Program-made: the position numbers and the translations under genes
Source: Hydrogenophaga sp. RAC07
GTDB taxonomy: Bacteria; Pseudomonadota; Gammaproteobacteria; Burkholderiales; Burkholderiaceae_C
Length of the DNA stretch: 64,000 nt
Assembly (NCBI RefSeq): GCF_001713375.1
Contig: NZ_CP016449.1
Span: 4,383,501-4,447,500 of the forward strand
Reading direction: 5' to 3'
Shown here: positions 1 through 8,840 of the stretch, one piece after another
How the letters are laid out: each line of letters opens with the position of its first letter
How positions within the stretch are numbered: position 1 is the stretch's first letter
The notes under the pieces: generated by a model
What the model was told of the DNA's origin: nothing
What the model saw: the letters and a program-made list of their open reading frames with translations, nothing else
Database searches by the model: none

Positions 1-386
1 ACCTGCCCTTGCGGTGTGAGTTGGTCGACGAGGCCGGGCAGGAGATCGGCCAGGGTGGTGGACGCCTGGTCCCGGTTGCCACCGAGCTGGGCCGCAATCA
101 TGCCCATGAGATCGGGGCCGAGGGCCTCGCCGAGCTGGTCGGGATTCACCGGCTGGTTGACGCCGGTCCCCACCCAGGATTGCGCTGCCTCACCCAGGCC
201 AGCGGACTGCAGCCTGGCCAGCAGCCCTTTCAGGCCACCTGCGTTGTTGAGCAAGGTGCTCACCAGGGTGATCAGCAGCTGCGGATTCAGCCCGCCTGCA
301 GCGCCCGCCGGGGCGCCACCCGTGCCGCGCTGGGCACCCATGGCGGCTTCGGTGGCCGCGCCGATCAAAGAGTCCAGCAGTCCCAT
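1..386 (-). CDS. YidB-like DUF937 family protein, partial (C-terminus beyond window)
   Basis: Starts at ATG 386 and runs off the left edge, so only about 128 residues are visible. The N-terminus reads MGLLDSLIGAATEAAMG, followed by a Gly/Ala-rich stretch and then a Leu-rich helical part (PQLLITLVSTLLNNAGGL) and the VGTGVNQPVNPDQLGEALG segment typical of YidB/DUF937 proteins. The family is cytoplasmic and its function is unknown. It lies 25 nt downstream of the MFS gene on the same strand and may be the last gene of that run. Confidence 0.85.
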   Translation of the reverse strand, partial: MGLLDSLIGAATEAAMGAQRGTGGAPAGAAGGLNPQLLITLVSTLLNNAGGLKGLLARLQSAGLGEAAQSWVGTGVNQPVNPDQLGEALGPDLMGMIAAQLGGNRDQASTTLADLLPGLVDQLTPQGQ

Positions 387-411
387 GGCATGTCTCCGTG
401 AAGCCGTTGAT

Positions 412-1587
412 TCAATTGAGATTGTGGGCCTGGCGACCGCGCCACGCAAGCCAGACCAGGGCCAGGGCGGTGAGTGCCAGCGGCAGCAATGAACCCAGGT
501 TCAACCACTGCCAGCCCTGCGTGGTCACCAGCGCGCCCGAGGCGAACGAGGTCAGCGCCATGGTGGCGAACACGCAGAAATTGATGGCCGCCTGCGCGCG
601 GTCTTTTTCTTCCGGCCGGTACGACTGCAGCGAGAGCGTGGTGCTGGCGGTGAAGAGGAAGTTCCAGCCCACACCGAGCAGGAACAGGGCGATCAGGAAC
701 TGCTGCAGTTCCACGCCCGAGAGTGCAATGGCCACGCAGATCACGTTGAGCGCCACCCCCGTGCCCATGATGCTGAGCACGCCGAACCGTTTGATGAGGT
801 GCCCGGTGAAAAAGCCCGGCGCGAACATGCCGATCACGTGCCATTCGAGCACCAGCGCGGCGTCTTCAAACGGAAATCCGCAGACCTGCATGGCCAGCGG
901 TGTCGCCGCCATCAGCAGGTTCATCACACCATAGCCCAGCGCGGCGCCGGCCGTGGCGACGATGAACACCGGCTGGCGCATGATCACGCTCAACGGTCGG
1001 CCCGCGTCGGCGCTGGCGGTTTTGGGTGGCACCGGGGGGAAACGCACAAAAGCCATCACCGCCATGGACACCAGGGCGACCACCGCCAGCGACACATAGG
1101 CGCCCACGAACGGCACGTCGAACAGGCTGCGGGTGCGGCTGGCCAGGTTGGGCCCGAGCACCGCGCCCACCAGCCCGCCAGCGAGCACCAGCGAGATGGC
1201 TTTTTCGCGGAACGCCGGCGCGCTGAGTTCGGCCGCCGCAAAGCGGTAGAGCTGGCCGTTCGCGCTGTAGTAGCCGGCGATCACGGTGGCGGCCACCAGC
1301 AGCCAGAAGTTGTGCGTCATCACCGCCCAGGCACACAACAAGGCCGAGGCCAGCGCCACCAGCAGCCCGATCTGGAACGACACCTTGCGCCCGAACGCAC
1401 TCTGGGTGCGCGCGACCAGTGGCGTGGACAGCGCTCCACCCACCACGTAGCCCATCACCGGCAGGGTGGCCATCCAGCCCAGCGGCGCGATCGACAGGCC
1501 CACCAGACCGTTGATGGCGATGAACACCACGTTGTTGGTGAGAAACAGGCCTTGCGCGGCAGCGAGCAGCCAGAGGTTTTTGTTCAT
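412..1587 (-). CDS. MFS transporter, YcaD-like, substrate unknown
   Basis: A 391-residue polytopic inner-membrane protein beginning MNKNLWLLAAAQGLF. About 12 hydrophobic segments fit the major facilitator superfamily at its usual length of roughly 400. The loop after TM2 (VARTQSAFGRKVSF) resembles the MFS motif A position, and a basic loop lies mid-protein. ATG 1587 is chosen because hydrophobic TM1 begins right after it and because the ATG overlaps the rsmE stop by 4 nt (ATGA), so the two genes are translationally coupled. Longer upstream extensions in this frame only read through rsmE. Nothing in the sequence tells the substrate. Confidence 0.88.
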   Translation of the reverse strand: MNKNLWLLAAAQGLFLTNNVVFIAINGLVGLSIAPLGWMATLPVMGYVVGGALSTPLVARTQSAFGRKVSFQIGLLVALASALLCAWAVMTHNFWLLVAATVIAGYYSANGQLYRFAAAELSAPAFREKAISLVLAGGLVGAVLGPNLASRTRSLFDVPFVGAYVSLAVVALVSMAVMAFVRFPPVPPKTASADAGRPLSVIMRQPVFIVATAGAALGYGVMNLLMAATPLAMQVCGFPFEDAALVLEWHVIGMFAPGFFTGHLIKRFGVLSIMGTGVALNVICVAIALSGVELQQFLIALFLLGVGWNFLFTASTTLSLQSYRPEEKDRAQAAINFCVFATMALTSFASGALVTTQGWQWLNLGSLLPLALTALALVWLAWRGRQAHNLN

Positions 1588-2327
1588 GGGACGGACGCTG
1601 TTGCGACGACCAAGGCCGCCAGCGCCGCCGTCTCGGCCCGCAGCACGCGCGGGCCCAGGGTCACGGGGATGAAGCCTGCAGCGCGGGCCTGGGCGTCTTC
1701 CTGCGGGTTCAGGCCACCTTCGGGGCCGCTGAGGAAGCACACGGGCGTGTCGCTGGACACCGCCTGCAGGGCTTGGGCGAGCGGCTGTGTGCCATCGGCC
1801 AGCGAGAGCAGGCAGCGCAGTTCGGGCGCTGTGGCGTTCACCGGCGGCAGGGCCTTGAGCCAGGTGGCGAAGTCGGCCACGGGTTGGACGGAGGGCAGGC
1901 GGTTGCCGCCGCACTGTTCACACGCCGCCATGGCCACCGACTGCCAGTGCGCCTGTTTCTTGGTGGCGCGCTCGCCAGAGAGCCGCAACACGCTGTGCGC
2001 GGTGTGCAGCGGCTGCAGACCGGTCACACCGATTTCGGCGGCTTTCTCCACCAGCCAGTCCATGCGGTCGTTGGCGGGCATGCCCATGGCGAGTGTCACG
2101 GCGCGGCCCGGTTCGCGTTCGGCTGCGGCGTGGGTGCCGACGGTCACGTCCACGTCGGAGCGGCCCATGCGGGTGATGGTGGCACTCCACTCACCGCCCT
2201 CGCCGTTGAAGAGCGTGATGGTCTGCCCGGGTTGCAGGCGAAGCACCTGCACATGGCGCGCGGCGGACGCGGGCAGGCTCAGGCTTTGGCCGGCGTGCAG
2301 CGGCGCGGGGCAGTGAAAGCGCGGCAT
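1584..2327 (-). CDS. rsmE: 16S rRNA (uracil(1498)-N(3))-methyltransferase RsmE
   Basis: A 247-residue SPOUT-class RNA methyltransferase that uses SAM to methylate N3 of U1498 in 16S rRNA in the 30S subunit. The N-terminal PUA-like part (residues 1-70) begins MPRFHCPAPLHAGQ. The C-terminal trefoil-knot signature is present: FLSGPEGGLNPQED and TLGPRVLRAETAALAAL. The start at ATG 2327 shares one base with the amgK stop (TGATG), and the stop overlaps the MFS start, so amgK-rsmE-MFS form one compact operon. Confidence 0.96.
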   Translation of the reverse strand: MPRFHCPAPLHAGQSLSLPASAARHVQVLRLQPGQTITLFNGEGGEWSATITRMGRSDVDVTVGTHAAAEREPGRAVTLAMGMPANDRMDWLVEKAAEIGVTGLQPLHTAHSVLRLSGERATKKQAHWQSVAMAACEQCGGNRLPSVQPVADFATWLKALPPVNATAPELRCLLSLADGTQPLAQALQAVSSDTPVCFLSGPEGGLNPQEDAQARAAGFIPVTLGPRVLRAETAALAALVVATASVP

Positions 2328-3430
2328 CAGAGGCGCCCGAAGGCGTAGCCGGATGCGGCCTGCAGGCCCTCGACCTCGTCGATCAGTTGCAGGAAGGGGC
2401 CCAGCGCCCGGTAGCGGTGCGCGGTGTGGCGGATGTAGCCGATGAAACGCGGCGCATCGGCCAGGTATTTCGGCTTGCCGTCGCGCAGCGTGAGGCGCGC
2501 GAAGATGCCGGCCACCTTCAGGTGGCGCTGCAGACCCATCCATTCGACCGAGCGGTAGAAGGCGCCGAAGTCGGCGTGCCAGTCTTCGAAGTCCATCAAG
2601 CCGGCCTTGCGCGCCTTTTCCCAATAGCGCACGGTCACGTCGATCACGAAGTCCTCGTCCCAGGTGAGGAAGGCATCGCGCATGAGGCTGGCGATGTCGT
2701 AGGTGATGGGGCCGTGCACCGCGTCCTGGAAGTCGAGCACACCGAGCTGCTGGGCGGGCGTCTCACCGGGCTCTCGTGGCAGCATCAGGTTGCGCGGCAT
2801 GAAGTCGCGATGCACATAGACGCTCGGAGCGTTGAGGTTGTGCGCGACGATCGAGTCGAAGGCCTTCTGCAAGGTGTTGGACTGCGTGGCGTTCAACGCA
2901 AACTGTTTGTGCTGCTGCAGGTACCAGTCAGGAAACAACTGCAGTTCGCGGCGCAGCAGGGCTTCGTTGTAGGACGGCAGCACGCCCGGTTTTGATGACA
3001 GCTGCCACGCCAGCAGCGCGTCCAGCGCCTGCATGTAGCGTCCGTGATTGGCTTGTGCATTGTCGGGGTCGATGCCGTCGAGCATGGTCCGGTGGCCCAG
3101 GTCGCTCAGCAGCATGAAGCCCTGCGGTTCGTCCCACGCCAGCACCTCGGGAACCAGCAGGCCGGCCTCGCGCATGAGCGTCGCCACGTGCACAAAGGGC
3201 TGGCAGTTCTCGTGCGCGGGTGGAGCGTCCATCACGATGAGGCTGTGCCCGCCCTGCGTGTCGATGCGCAGGTAACGCCGGAAGCTGGCGTCGGCCGAGG
3301 CCGCGCGCAGGGTCGTGGGGAGCAAACCCAGCCGGTCGGTGAGCGGGCGCAGCCAGGCCGAAAAAGAGGCCTCGCGTTGGGGATCGGCCCACTCGACGGC
3401 GGTGTTGGCGGCGGTGTTGGACGGGGTCAT
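2327..3430 (-). CDS. amgK: N-acetylmuramate/N-acetylglucosamine kinase AmgK
   Basis: A 367-residue aminoglycoside-phosphotransferase-fold sugar kinase. The catalytic loop VHRDFMPRNLM (His207, Asp209) and the metal-binding LDFQDAVHG (Asp233) are intact. In Pseudomonas putida and relatives AmgK phosphorylates the anomeric carbon of MurNAc/GlcNAc in a recycling route that bypasses de novo UDP-MurNAc synthesis; the next enzyme is MurU. Divergence from lptD next door is the classic amgK context. ATG 3430 is preferred over an in-frame TTG at 3460. MurU is not adjacent here but lies at 15594-16349. Confidence 0.88.
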   Translation of the reverse strand: MTPSNTAANTAVEWADPQREASFSAWLRPLTDRLGLLPTTLRAASADASFRRYLRIDTQGGHSLIVMDAPPAHENCQPFVHVATLMREAGLLVPEVLAWDEPQGFMLLSDLGHRTMLDGIDPDNAQANHGRYMQALDALLAWQLSSKPGVLPSYNEALLRRELQLFPDWYLQQHKQFALNATQSNTLQKAFDSIVAHNLNAPSVYVHRDFMPRNLMLPREPGETPAQQLGVLDFQDAVHGPITYDIASLMRDAFLTWDEDFVIDVTVRYWEKARKAGLMDFEDWHADFGAFYRSVEWMGLQRHLKVAGIFARLTLRDGKPKYLADAPRFIGYIRHTAHRYRALGPFLQLIDEVEGLQAASGYAFGRL

Positions 3431-3486
3431 GGTGGAGGGTGTTTTTGCGCCGCTGGTCAACGTGCCGCGCGCGGGATGGCGCAGTG

Positions 3487-3492
3487 GATAAT
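3487..3492 (+). promoter_or_regulatory. Candidate -10 element (GATAAT) for lptD
   Basis: GATAAT lies about 25 nt upstream of the GTG at 3517, in the 86-bp gap between the divergent amgK and lptD starts. No convincing -35 hexamer is seen 16-18 bp upstream. Confidence 0.35.
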
Positions 3493-3516
3493 GGCCGTTG
3501 ATTCTACAAACCCCCT

Positions 3517-6039
3517 GTGCCGATCCGCGGGCCCCGCACGCTTTTGATCGACTCGGTCAAACACTTCCTCCCCTTGAATCGCCGTACCCACCCGTCCTGT
3601 GTTCCAGCCCTGCCCGGTGGGCATCTGCAGCCTCGTCTCAAGGCGGCGCCCGTGGCGCTGGCGGTGCGCGGACTGATCGCATTGCTGGCGCTCGGCGCAC
3701 ACACCCTGGGCCACGCCCAGTCGGGCGACGGCGACGAGGCGCCCCGGCCCGGCGTGTCGCTGCGCTCCAGCGGCATGCTGCTCGAGGCCTTGCCTGAAGA
3801 CGTGAAGCAGCAGGCGCCCAGTTTCATCTCGGGGGAGCGCATCGAAGGCCAGACCGACGGCGTCACGGCGGTGGAGGGCGAAGCCGAACTGCGCCGCCAC
3901 GACATGGTGATCCGCGCCGACCGCCTGCAGCTCGACCAGCGCAGCAACGAGGCGCAGGCCAAGGGCAATGTGCTGATCAACCGCAATGGTGACCGCTTCG
4001 AGGGCCCTGAGCTCAATATCAACGTCGACACCTTTGAAGGCACGTTCACCCAGCCCACCTTCAACCTGCTCAAGAACGAAGGCAAGGGCGACGCCAGCCG
4101 CGTGGACTTTCTGGGCGAAGACAAGGCCGTGGCGTACGACGCGCGTTACTCCACCTGCCCGCGCACACCCGGCGCCGACTGGATGCCCGACTGGATGGTT
4201 CGCGCCACGAAGATCGAGTTCGACAACGTGGCCGAAACCGGCACGGCCACCAACGGCGCGCTGGAGTTCAAGGGCGTGCCCATTCTCGGTTGGCCCTACT
4301 TCTCCTTTCCGCTGACCGATGCGCGCAAGTCCGGCCTGCTGCCGCCCACGCTCAACATCGACAACATCAGCGGCCTGGAAGTCACGCTGCCGTATTACCT
4401 GAATATCGCGCCCAACCTGGACGCCACGCTCTACCCCACGCTGATGAGCAAGCGCGGTGTCGACCTGGGTGGCGAGCTGCGTTACCTGCAGCCCACGTAC
4501 GCTGGCCAGTTGCGGGGCGCTTACATGCCTTCCGACCAGCTGCGCGACGCCAACCGCTGGGGTTACACCGCGCAGCACAACCAGAACCTGACCGGCAGCA
4601 GCGCTGCGTTTGGCGGTTCGGCAGGTCTCTACCTCAACCTGAACCGCGTGAGCGACGACGACTACTGGCGCGACTTCCCGCGCGCCACCACCTCGCTCAC
4701 CACCCGCCTGCTCGCCAGCGACGCGGTCTACAGCTGGGGCCAGGGGCCGTGGTCGGTGAGCGCGGGCGCCTACACCTGGCAGACGCTGCAGGACATTGAC
4801 GCGCCCATCACCCCGCCCTACGACCGTTTGCCCTCGGTGGCGGTTCGCTATGGCCGCAGCGACACGCAAGTGGCCAACCTCAGCGGGGTCGACTGGTCGG
4901 TGTTGACCGAGTACACACGCTTCCAGTCGGTGCCTTCGCTCACCCGCCAGACCAACGGCGATCGCGCGCTCACCGTGGCCGAGATCAGCCGCCGCTTCCA
5001 GGCGCCCGGCTGGTTCGTCAAACCGCGCGCCCAGCTGCACGCCACGCAGTACAGCTTCGACAGCGCGCTGGCCAACGGCTCGCGCAGCGCTTCGCGCGTG
5101 TTGCCCACCGTCAGTGTGGACAGCGGCCTGATCTTCGAGCGCGACGCCAGTTACTTCGGCCGCGGCTTCACGCAGACGCTGGAGCCACGCGCCTTCTTCA
5201 CCTGGACGCCCTACCGCGACCAGCGCCTGTTGCCCAACTACGACTCGGCCGCCAACGACTTCAACCTCGCGTCGATCTACACCGAGAACGCGTTCGGGGG
5301 CAACGACCGCATTTCCGACACCCGCGCCGTCACCGTGGGCGTGAGCTCGCGCCTGCTCGATCCCGACACCGGCGCCGAGGTGGTTCGCCTGGGCGTGGCC
5401 CAGCGTTACCTGTTCCGCGATCAGGAGGTGTTTCTGCCCAACGCCACGGGCCTGGCCGGTGGCGACCCGATCAACGAGCGCCTGAGCGACATCCTGCTGG
5501 CCGCGCGCGTGCAGTGGAGCCCGCGCTGGTTGACCGACGCCAACGTGCAGTACAGCCCGGGCAACCGGGAATCGGTGCGCACCACGCTCAGCGGGCGTTA
5601 CACACCCAGCAACTTCCGCGTGCTCAGCGCCGCTTACCGCCTGCAGCGCGGCAGCAGCGAACAGTTCGATGTGGGCTGGCAGTGGCCGCTCGGCGACCTG
5701 TTCGGTGAGCCCGCCGGCCCCGAGGTGCGCGGCCGCGCCCTGGGCCCCGGCCAGTGGTACAGCGTGGGCCGCATCAACTACAGCGTGCCCGACCGCAAGG
5801 TGGTCGACCTGGTGGCTGGATTCGAATTCGACGCCGGTTGCTGGCTCGGGCGCATCGTGCTGGAGCGCCTGCAACGCAGCAACGCCTCGGCCAATCAGCG
5901 TATCCTGTTCCAGCTGGAGTTCAGCGGCTTCTCCCGTCTGGGTTCCAACCCGCTGAAAACGCTCAAAGACAACGTGCCGCGCTACCAGTACCTGCGCGAA
6001 GAAATCAACCCGCCCAGCCGGTTCCAACAATATGACTGA
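3517..6039 (+). CDS. lptD: LPS-assembly protein LptD
   Basis: Outer-membrane beta-barrel that, with LptE, inserts LPS into the outer leaflet. About 840 residues. There is a hydrophobic export signal (LALAVRGLIALLALGAH-like, ending in GHAQ at about residue 68), an LptA/OstA-like jellyroll at about 90-210 (EGEAELRRHDMVIRADRLQL), then a barrel rich in alternating aromatic strands ending in RFQQYD. There is no ATG before the signal peptide, so the start is GTG 3517 or an in-frame TTG at 3544 or 3574. After signal cleavage only two cysteines remain, Cys214 and Cys775. surA follows with an 8-nt overlap, an operon order conserved in proteobacteria. Confidence 0.96.
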   Translation: MPIRGPRTLLIDSVKHFLPLNRRTHPSCVPALPGGHLQPRLKAAPVALAVRGLIALLALGAHTLGHAQSGDGDEAPRPGVSLRSSGMLLEALPEDVKQQAPSFISGERIEGQTDGVTAVEGEAELRRHDMVIRADRLQLDQRSNEAQAKGNVLINRNGDRFEGPELNINVDTFEGTFTQPTFNLLKNEGKGDASRVDFLGEDKAVAYDARYSTCPRTPGADWMPDWMVRATKIEFDNVAETGTATNGALEFKGVPILGWPYFSFPLTDARKSGLLPPTLNIDNISGLEVTLPYYLNIAPNLDATLYPTLMSKRGVDLGGELRYLQPTYAGQLRGAYMPSDQLRDANRWGYTAQHNQNLTGSSAAFGGSAGLYLNLNRVSDDDYWRDFPRATTSLTTRLLASDAVYSWGQGPWSVSAGAYTWQTLQDIDAPITPPYDRLPSVAVRYGRSDTQVANLSGVDWSVLTEYTRFQSVPSLTRQTNGDRALTVAEISRRFQAPGWFVKPRAQLHATQYSFDSALANGSRSASRVLPTVSVDSGLIFERDASYFGRGFTQTLEPRAFFTWTPYRDQRLLPNYDSAANDFNLASIYTENAFGGNDRISDTRAVTVGVSSRLLDPDTGAEVVRLGVAQRYLFRDQEVFLPNATGLAGGDPINERLSDILLAARVQWSPRWLTDANVQYSPGNRESVRTTLSGRYTPSNFRVLSAAYRLQRGSSEQFDVGWQWPLGDLFGEPAGPEVRGRALGPGQWYSVGRINYSVPDRKVVDLVAGFEFDAGCWLGRIVLERLQRSNASANQRILFQLEFSGFSRLGSNPLKTLKDNVPRYQYLREEINPPSRFQQYD

Positions 6040-7405
6040 CCGCTTCCCCCTCTCGTCCCGCTCCGCCACGTGGCTGTTGTGCTGCTCGCTGCTCGCCGTG
6101 TCCAGCGTGCAGGCCCAGGCGCTGCGCCCCTCCACGGGTATTCGGGCACCTGCGATGCCCAGCACGTCGGTGGCCCGCACCGCCGATTTCATCGTGGCGC
6201 TGGTCAATTCCGAGCCCATCACCAACAGCGAAGTGCGCCAGCGCGTGGTGCGTCTGGAGCAACAACTCACCCAGCAATCCGCTCCCGTGCCGCCGCGCGA
6301 TCAGCTCGCCCGCCAGGTGCTCGAGCAAATCGTCAGCGAACGTGCCCAGTTGCAGCTCGCTGCCGAACTCGGCATCCGCGTGGACGAGGCCGCGCTGGCC
6401 CAGGCCGAGCAGTCCATCGCCGCGCAGAACCAGCTCACGCCCGAAGAATTCCGCCGCCGCATCGCCGCCGATGGTGTCGACATCAACCAGCTGCGCAACG
6501 ATCTGCGCAACCAGATCCTGCTGCAGCGCCTGCGCGAGCGGGAGGTGGAGTCGAAGGTGCGCGTGACCGAAGCCGACATCGACGACTTCATCCGCGAGCG
6601 GCAGGGCAACAACGATGTGGCCAGCCTGCAGCTCAACCTGGCACAGGTGTTTGTGCTGGTGCCGGAAGGCGCGGCCCCTGATCGGGTCCAGGCCCTGCAG
6701 GCGCGTGCACAAAGCGTGGCCGACCGGGCCCGCGCCGGTGGCGACTTCGCCGAACTGGCGCGCGAGTTCTCCGACGGCGCGGAACGCGCCAATGGCGGCC
6801 AGTTCGGCCTGCGCCCGGCCGAGCGCCTGCCCGAATTGTTCGTGGAAACGACCCGCTCGCTGAGCGCGGGCGCCGTGGCCGGCCCGGTGCGAAGCCCGGC
6901 GGGTTTTCATGTGCTCAAGGTGATCGAAAAGCGCCAGTCGGGCCTGCCCGATGCCACGGTCAATGAAACCCGCGCCCGCCACATCCTGCTGCGCCTGACC
7001 CCGCAGCTCAGCGAAGCAGACGCCGTGGCCCGGCTGGCGGGTTTCCGCCAGCAGCTGGTCAGCGGTCAGGCCACGTTTGAGGCCCTGGCCCGTGAGCACA
7101 GCCAGGACGGCTCGGCTCAGGACGGCGGCAACCTCGGCTGGGCGCAAGCCGGGCAGTTTGTTCCCGAGTTTGAGGCCGCCATGAGCCGCCTGCGTCCGGG
7201 CGAGGTTTCGCCGCCCGTCGTGTCGCGGTTCGGCGTGCACCTGATCCGGGTGGAGGAACGCCGCCAGAGCACGCTCACCGCGCGCGACCAACGCGAAATG
7301 GTGCGAGGCCTGGTGCGCGAGAAGAAGATCAACGAGGCCCTGCGCACCTGGATACAAGACGTGCGTGGTCGCGCCTACGTCGAGTACCGCGACGCGCCGC
7401 AGTGA
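6032..7405 (+). CDS. surA: Periplasmic peptidyl-prolyl isomerase / OMP chaperone SurA
   Basis: A 457-residue periplasmic chaperone that guides unfolded outer-membrane proteins, LptD among them, to the BAM complex. A signal peptide ends near VQAQA (about residue 29). It is followed by the SurA N-domain ([20 protein letters not shown]) and two parvulin domains, the first around residues 205-306 and the second from [14 protein letters not shown] to [13 protein letters not shown]-terminal helix follows. The ATG overlaps the lptD end by 8 nt, so translation is probably coupled. The client LptD and its chaperone are thus co-expressed. Confidence 0.97.
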   Translation: MTDRFPLSSRSATWLLCCSLLAVSSVQAQALRPSTGIRAPAMPSTSVARTADFIVALVNSEPITNSEVRQRVVRLEQQLTQQSAPVPPRDQLARQVLEQIVSERAQLQLAAELGIRVDEAALAQAEQSIAAQNQLTPEEFRRRIAADGVDINQLRNDLRNQILLQRLREREVESKVRVTEADIDDFIRERQGNNDVASLQLNLAQVFVLVPEGAAPDRVQALQARAQSVADRARAGGDFAELAREFSDGAERANGGQFGLRPAERLPELFVETTRSLSAGAVAGPVRSPAGFHVLKVIEKRQSGLPDATVNETRARHILLRLTPQLSEADAVARLAGFRQQLVSGQATFEALAREHSQDGSAQDGGNLGWAQAGQFVPEFEAAMSRLRPGEVSPPVVSRFGVHLIRVEERRQSTLTARDQREMVRGLVREKKINEALRTWIQDVRGRAYVEYRDAPQ

Positions 7406-7433
7406 TGCCGCGCGCGATCCCGGCGGCCTGCGC

Positions 7434-8198
7434 ATGAAGCACATCGCCCGCAAGCGCTTTGGTCAGCACTTCCTGACCGATGGCGCGATCATCGGCGCCA
7501 TCGTGGACGCCATCGCGCCCCAACCGGGCGACGCCATGGTGGAGATCGGACCCGGCCTGGCCGCACTCACGCAGCCGCTGGTGGAGCGGCTGGGTCGCCT
7601 CACGGTGATCGAGCTCGATCGCGATCTGGCAGTGCGGCTGCGAACCCATGCCCAGCTTCAGGTGGTGGAGTCCGATGTGTTGAAGGTGGATTTCACTTCG
7701 CTGGCCGCGCAGTTGGCAGCGCCCAAGCTGCGCGTGGTTGGAAACCTGCCGTACAACATCTCCACTCCCATCCTGTTTCACCTGCTCGATCATGTGAACG
7801 TGGTGCAGGACCAGCACTTCATGTTGCAGAAGGAAGTGATCGACCGCATGGTGGCGCGTCCGGCCACCTCCGATTACAGCCGGCTCTCGGTGATGCTGCA
7901 GTGGCGCTACGCCATGGACAACGTTCTGTTCGTGCCGCCCGAGAGCTTTGACCCGCCACCGCGTGTGGACAGTGCCATCGTGCGCATGGTCCCGCTGGCC
8001 GAGCCGCCGGCGATCGACATCGCGCGTTTCTCGGCGATGGTGCAGGTGGCCTTCAGCCAGCGGCGCAAGATTCTGCGCAACACGCTGGGCCGCTGGCTGG
8101 AAGATCAAGGCTTTGCCGGCGAATTCGACCTGCAGCGCCGGGCCGAAGAAGTGCCGGTGAGCGAATACGTCGGGCTGATTCAAAAACTGCCTACGTAA
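7434..8198 (+). CDS. rsmA: 16S rRNA dimethyladenosine transferase RsmA (KsgA)
   Basis: A 254-residue SAM-dependent enzyme that dimethylates A1518 and A1519 of 16S rRNA late in 30S assembly. It begins [14 protein letters not shown], the family N-terminus. The SAM motif [15 protein letters not shown] and the catalytic NLPYNIS are intact. ATG 7434 is chosen because the family starts immediately before the FGQHFL block. It lies 28 nt after surA. pdxA, which sits between surA and ksgA in Escherichia coli, is absent here. A strong hairpin terminator follows directly. Confidence 0.97.
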   Translation: MKHIARKRFGQHFLTDGAIIGAIVDAIAPQPGDAMVEIGPGLAALTQPLVERLGRLTVIELDRDLAVRLRTHAQLQVVESDVLKVDFTSLAAQLAAPKLRVVGNLPYNISTPILFHLLDHVNVVQDQHFMLQKEVIDRMVARPATSDYSRLSVMLQWRYAMDNVLFVPPESFDPPPRVDSAIVRMVPLAEPPAIDIARFSAMVQVAFSQRRKILRNTLGRWLEDQGFAGEFDLQRRAEEVPVSEYVGLIQKLPT

Positions 8199-8229
8199 AA
8201 AAAGCCGCTGCAGTTGCAGCGGCTTTTTT
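8197..8229. terminator. Bidirectional intrinsic terminator between rsmA and barstar gene
   Basis: An 8-bp GC-rich stem, GCCGCTGC / GCAGCGGC (8204-8211 with 8216-8223), with an AGTT loop. A-run on the left and T-run on the right allow it to end both the rightward rsmA transcript and the leftward RNase-barstar transcript. Confidence 0.92.
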
Positions 8230-8243
8230 GGGGAGGACCGGGC

Positions 8244-8786
8244 TCAGGCCGCGGCCAACCAGTAGCCTGCGTTGAACGGGCTGCTCATGCGCAGCGCCAT
8301 CGGGCTCACGTCCAGGATCTTGTCCGTGGGCATGGGCTCATCGCTCTGCACTTCGATCGGCTCTTCACCCTTGGGCGAGCGGGCCACCGAGAACGAGTAG
8401 AAGCAGCGGAACGGGATCTTGCGATCCGACCAGTAGTCGGCGGCGTCGCGGAAGATGTCCAGCAACTGCTCGCGCGCTTCCTTGTCGAACTTGGCGTGCG
8501 CAGGGATGTGCTCCAGCACCACGATGAACCCGGTTTGCGCGCCCGACTTGTGGACCATGTCGGTCATGCAGTCGTAGAGCGCGTCGAAGTTCTTGCCGAA
8601 GTGCGAGGGCAAGGTGTATTGCGCTGCGATCAATTCCAGCACGTCCTGCTTGCTCTGGGCTTTGGCCAGGTTGGCGTACAGGAAGTGGTGCCCCAAGTGC
8701 TCGGCCGCGGCCTGCAGGTCTTTCACGCCGTGGGCGCGAATCGACTGAACGATATTGGGTCGTACGTTACGAAGTGGCGTGTCCAT
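8244..8786 (-). CDS. Barstar-family RNase inhibitor
   Basis: A 180-residue soluble protein of the barstar (barnase inhibitor) family. The core lies around residues 40-130 (FLYANLAKAQSKQDVLELIAA, then FGKNFDALYDCMTDM), which matches the barstar helix that plugs an RNase active site. The C-terminal 50 residues go beyond minimal barstar. ATG 8786 is chosen; an upstream extension to 8837 adds residues with no family match. It lies 54 nt downstream of the barnase-like RNase gene on the same strand, so toxin and antidote are almost certainly co-transcribed. Inhibition of that neighbour is an inference from family and context. Confidence 0.88.
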   Translation of the reverse strand: MDTPLRNVRPNIVQSIRAHGVKDLQAAAEHLGHHFLYANLAKAQSKQDVLELIAAQYTLPSHFGKNFDALYDCMTDMVHKSGAQTGFIVVLEHIPAHAKFDKEAREQLLDIFRDAADYWSDRKIPFRCFYSFSVARSPKGEEPIEVQSDEPMPTDKILDVSPMALRMSSPFNAGYWLAAA

Positions 8787-8840
8787 CTCCGCGTCTCTTT
8801 CAAAGGTCAAAGTTAAAAAACCGCTCACACCACCCAAGGC

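Noticed and set aside
3457..6270. 937-codon open frame antisense to lptD, and similar long antisense frames (plus 9479-11941 over maeB, minus 16587-18557 over tkt, minus 38938-41226 over the kinase, minus 43035-44783 over the CHASE2 gene, plus 56930-58879 over the GPH-type MFS)
   Set aside because: All are shadow frames caused by high third-position GC on the real gene. Their translations are low-complexity Gly/Ala/Arg/His-rich with no domain, and the opposite strand carries a well-recognised protein in each case.
7406..7433. Missing pdxA between surA and rsmA as a deletion
   Set aside because: Absence of pdxA at this place is common outside enterobacteria; the 28-nt gap shows no remnant.
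8787..8837. Longer start for the barstar gene
   Set aside because: The extra residues (GGVSGFLTLTFERDAE) have no family match and lie in the gap after the RNase gene; ATG 8786 fits the domain start.
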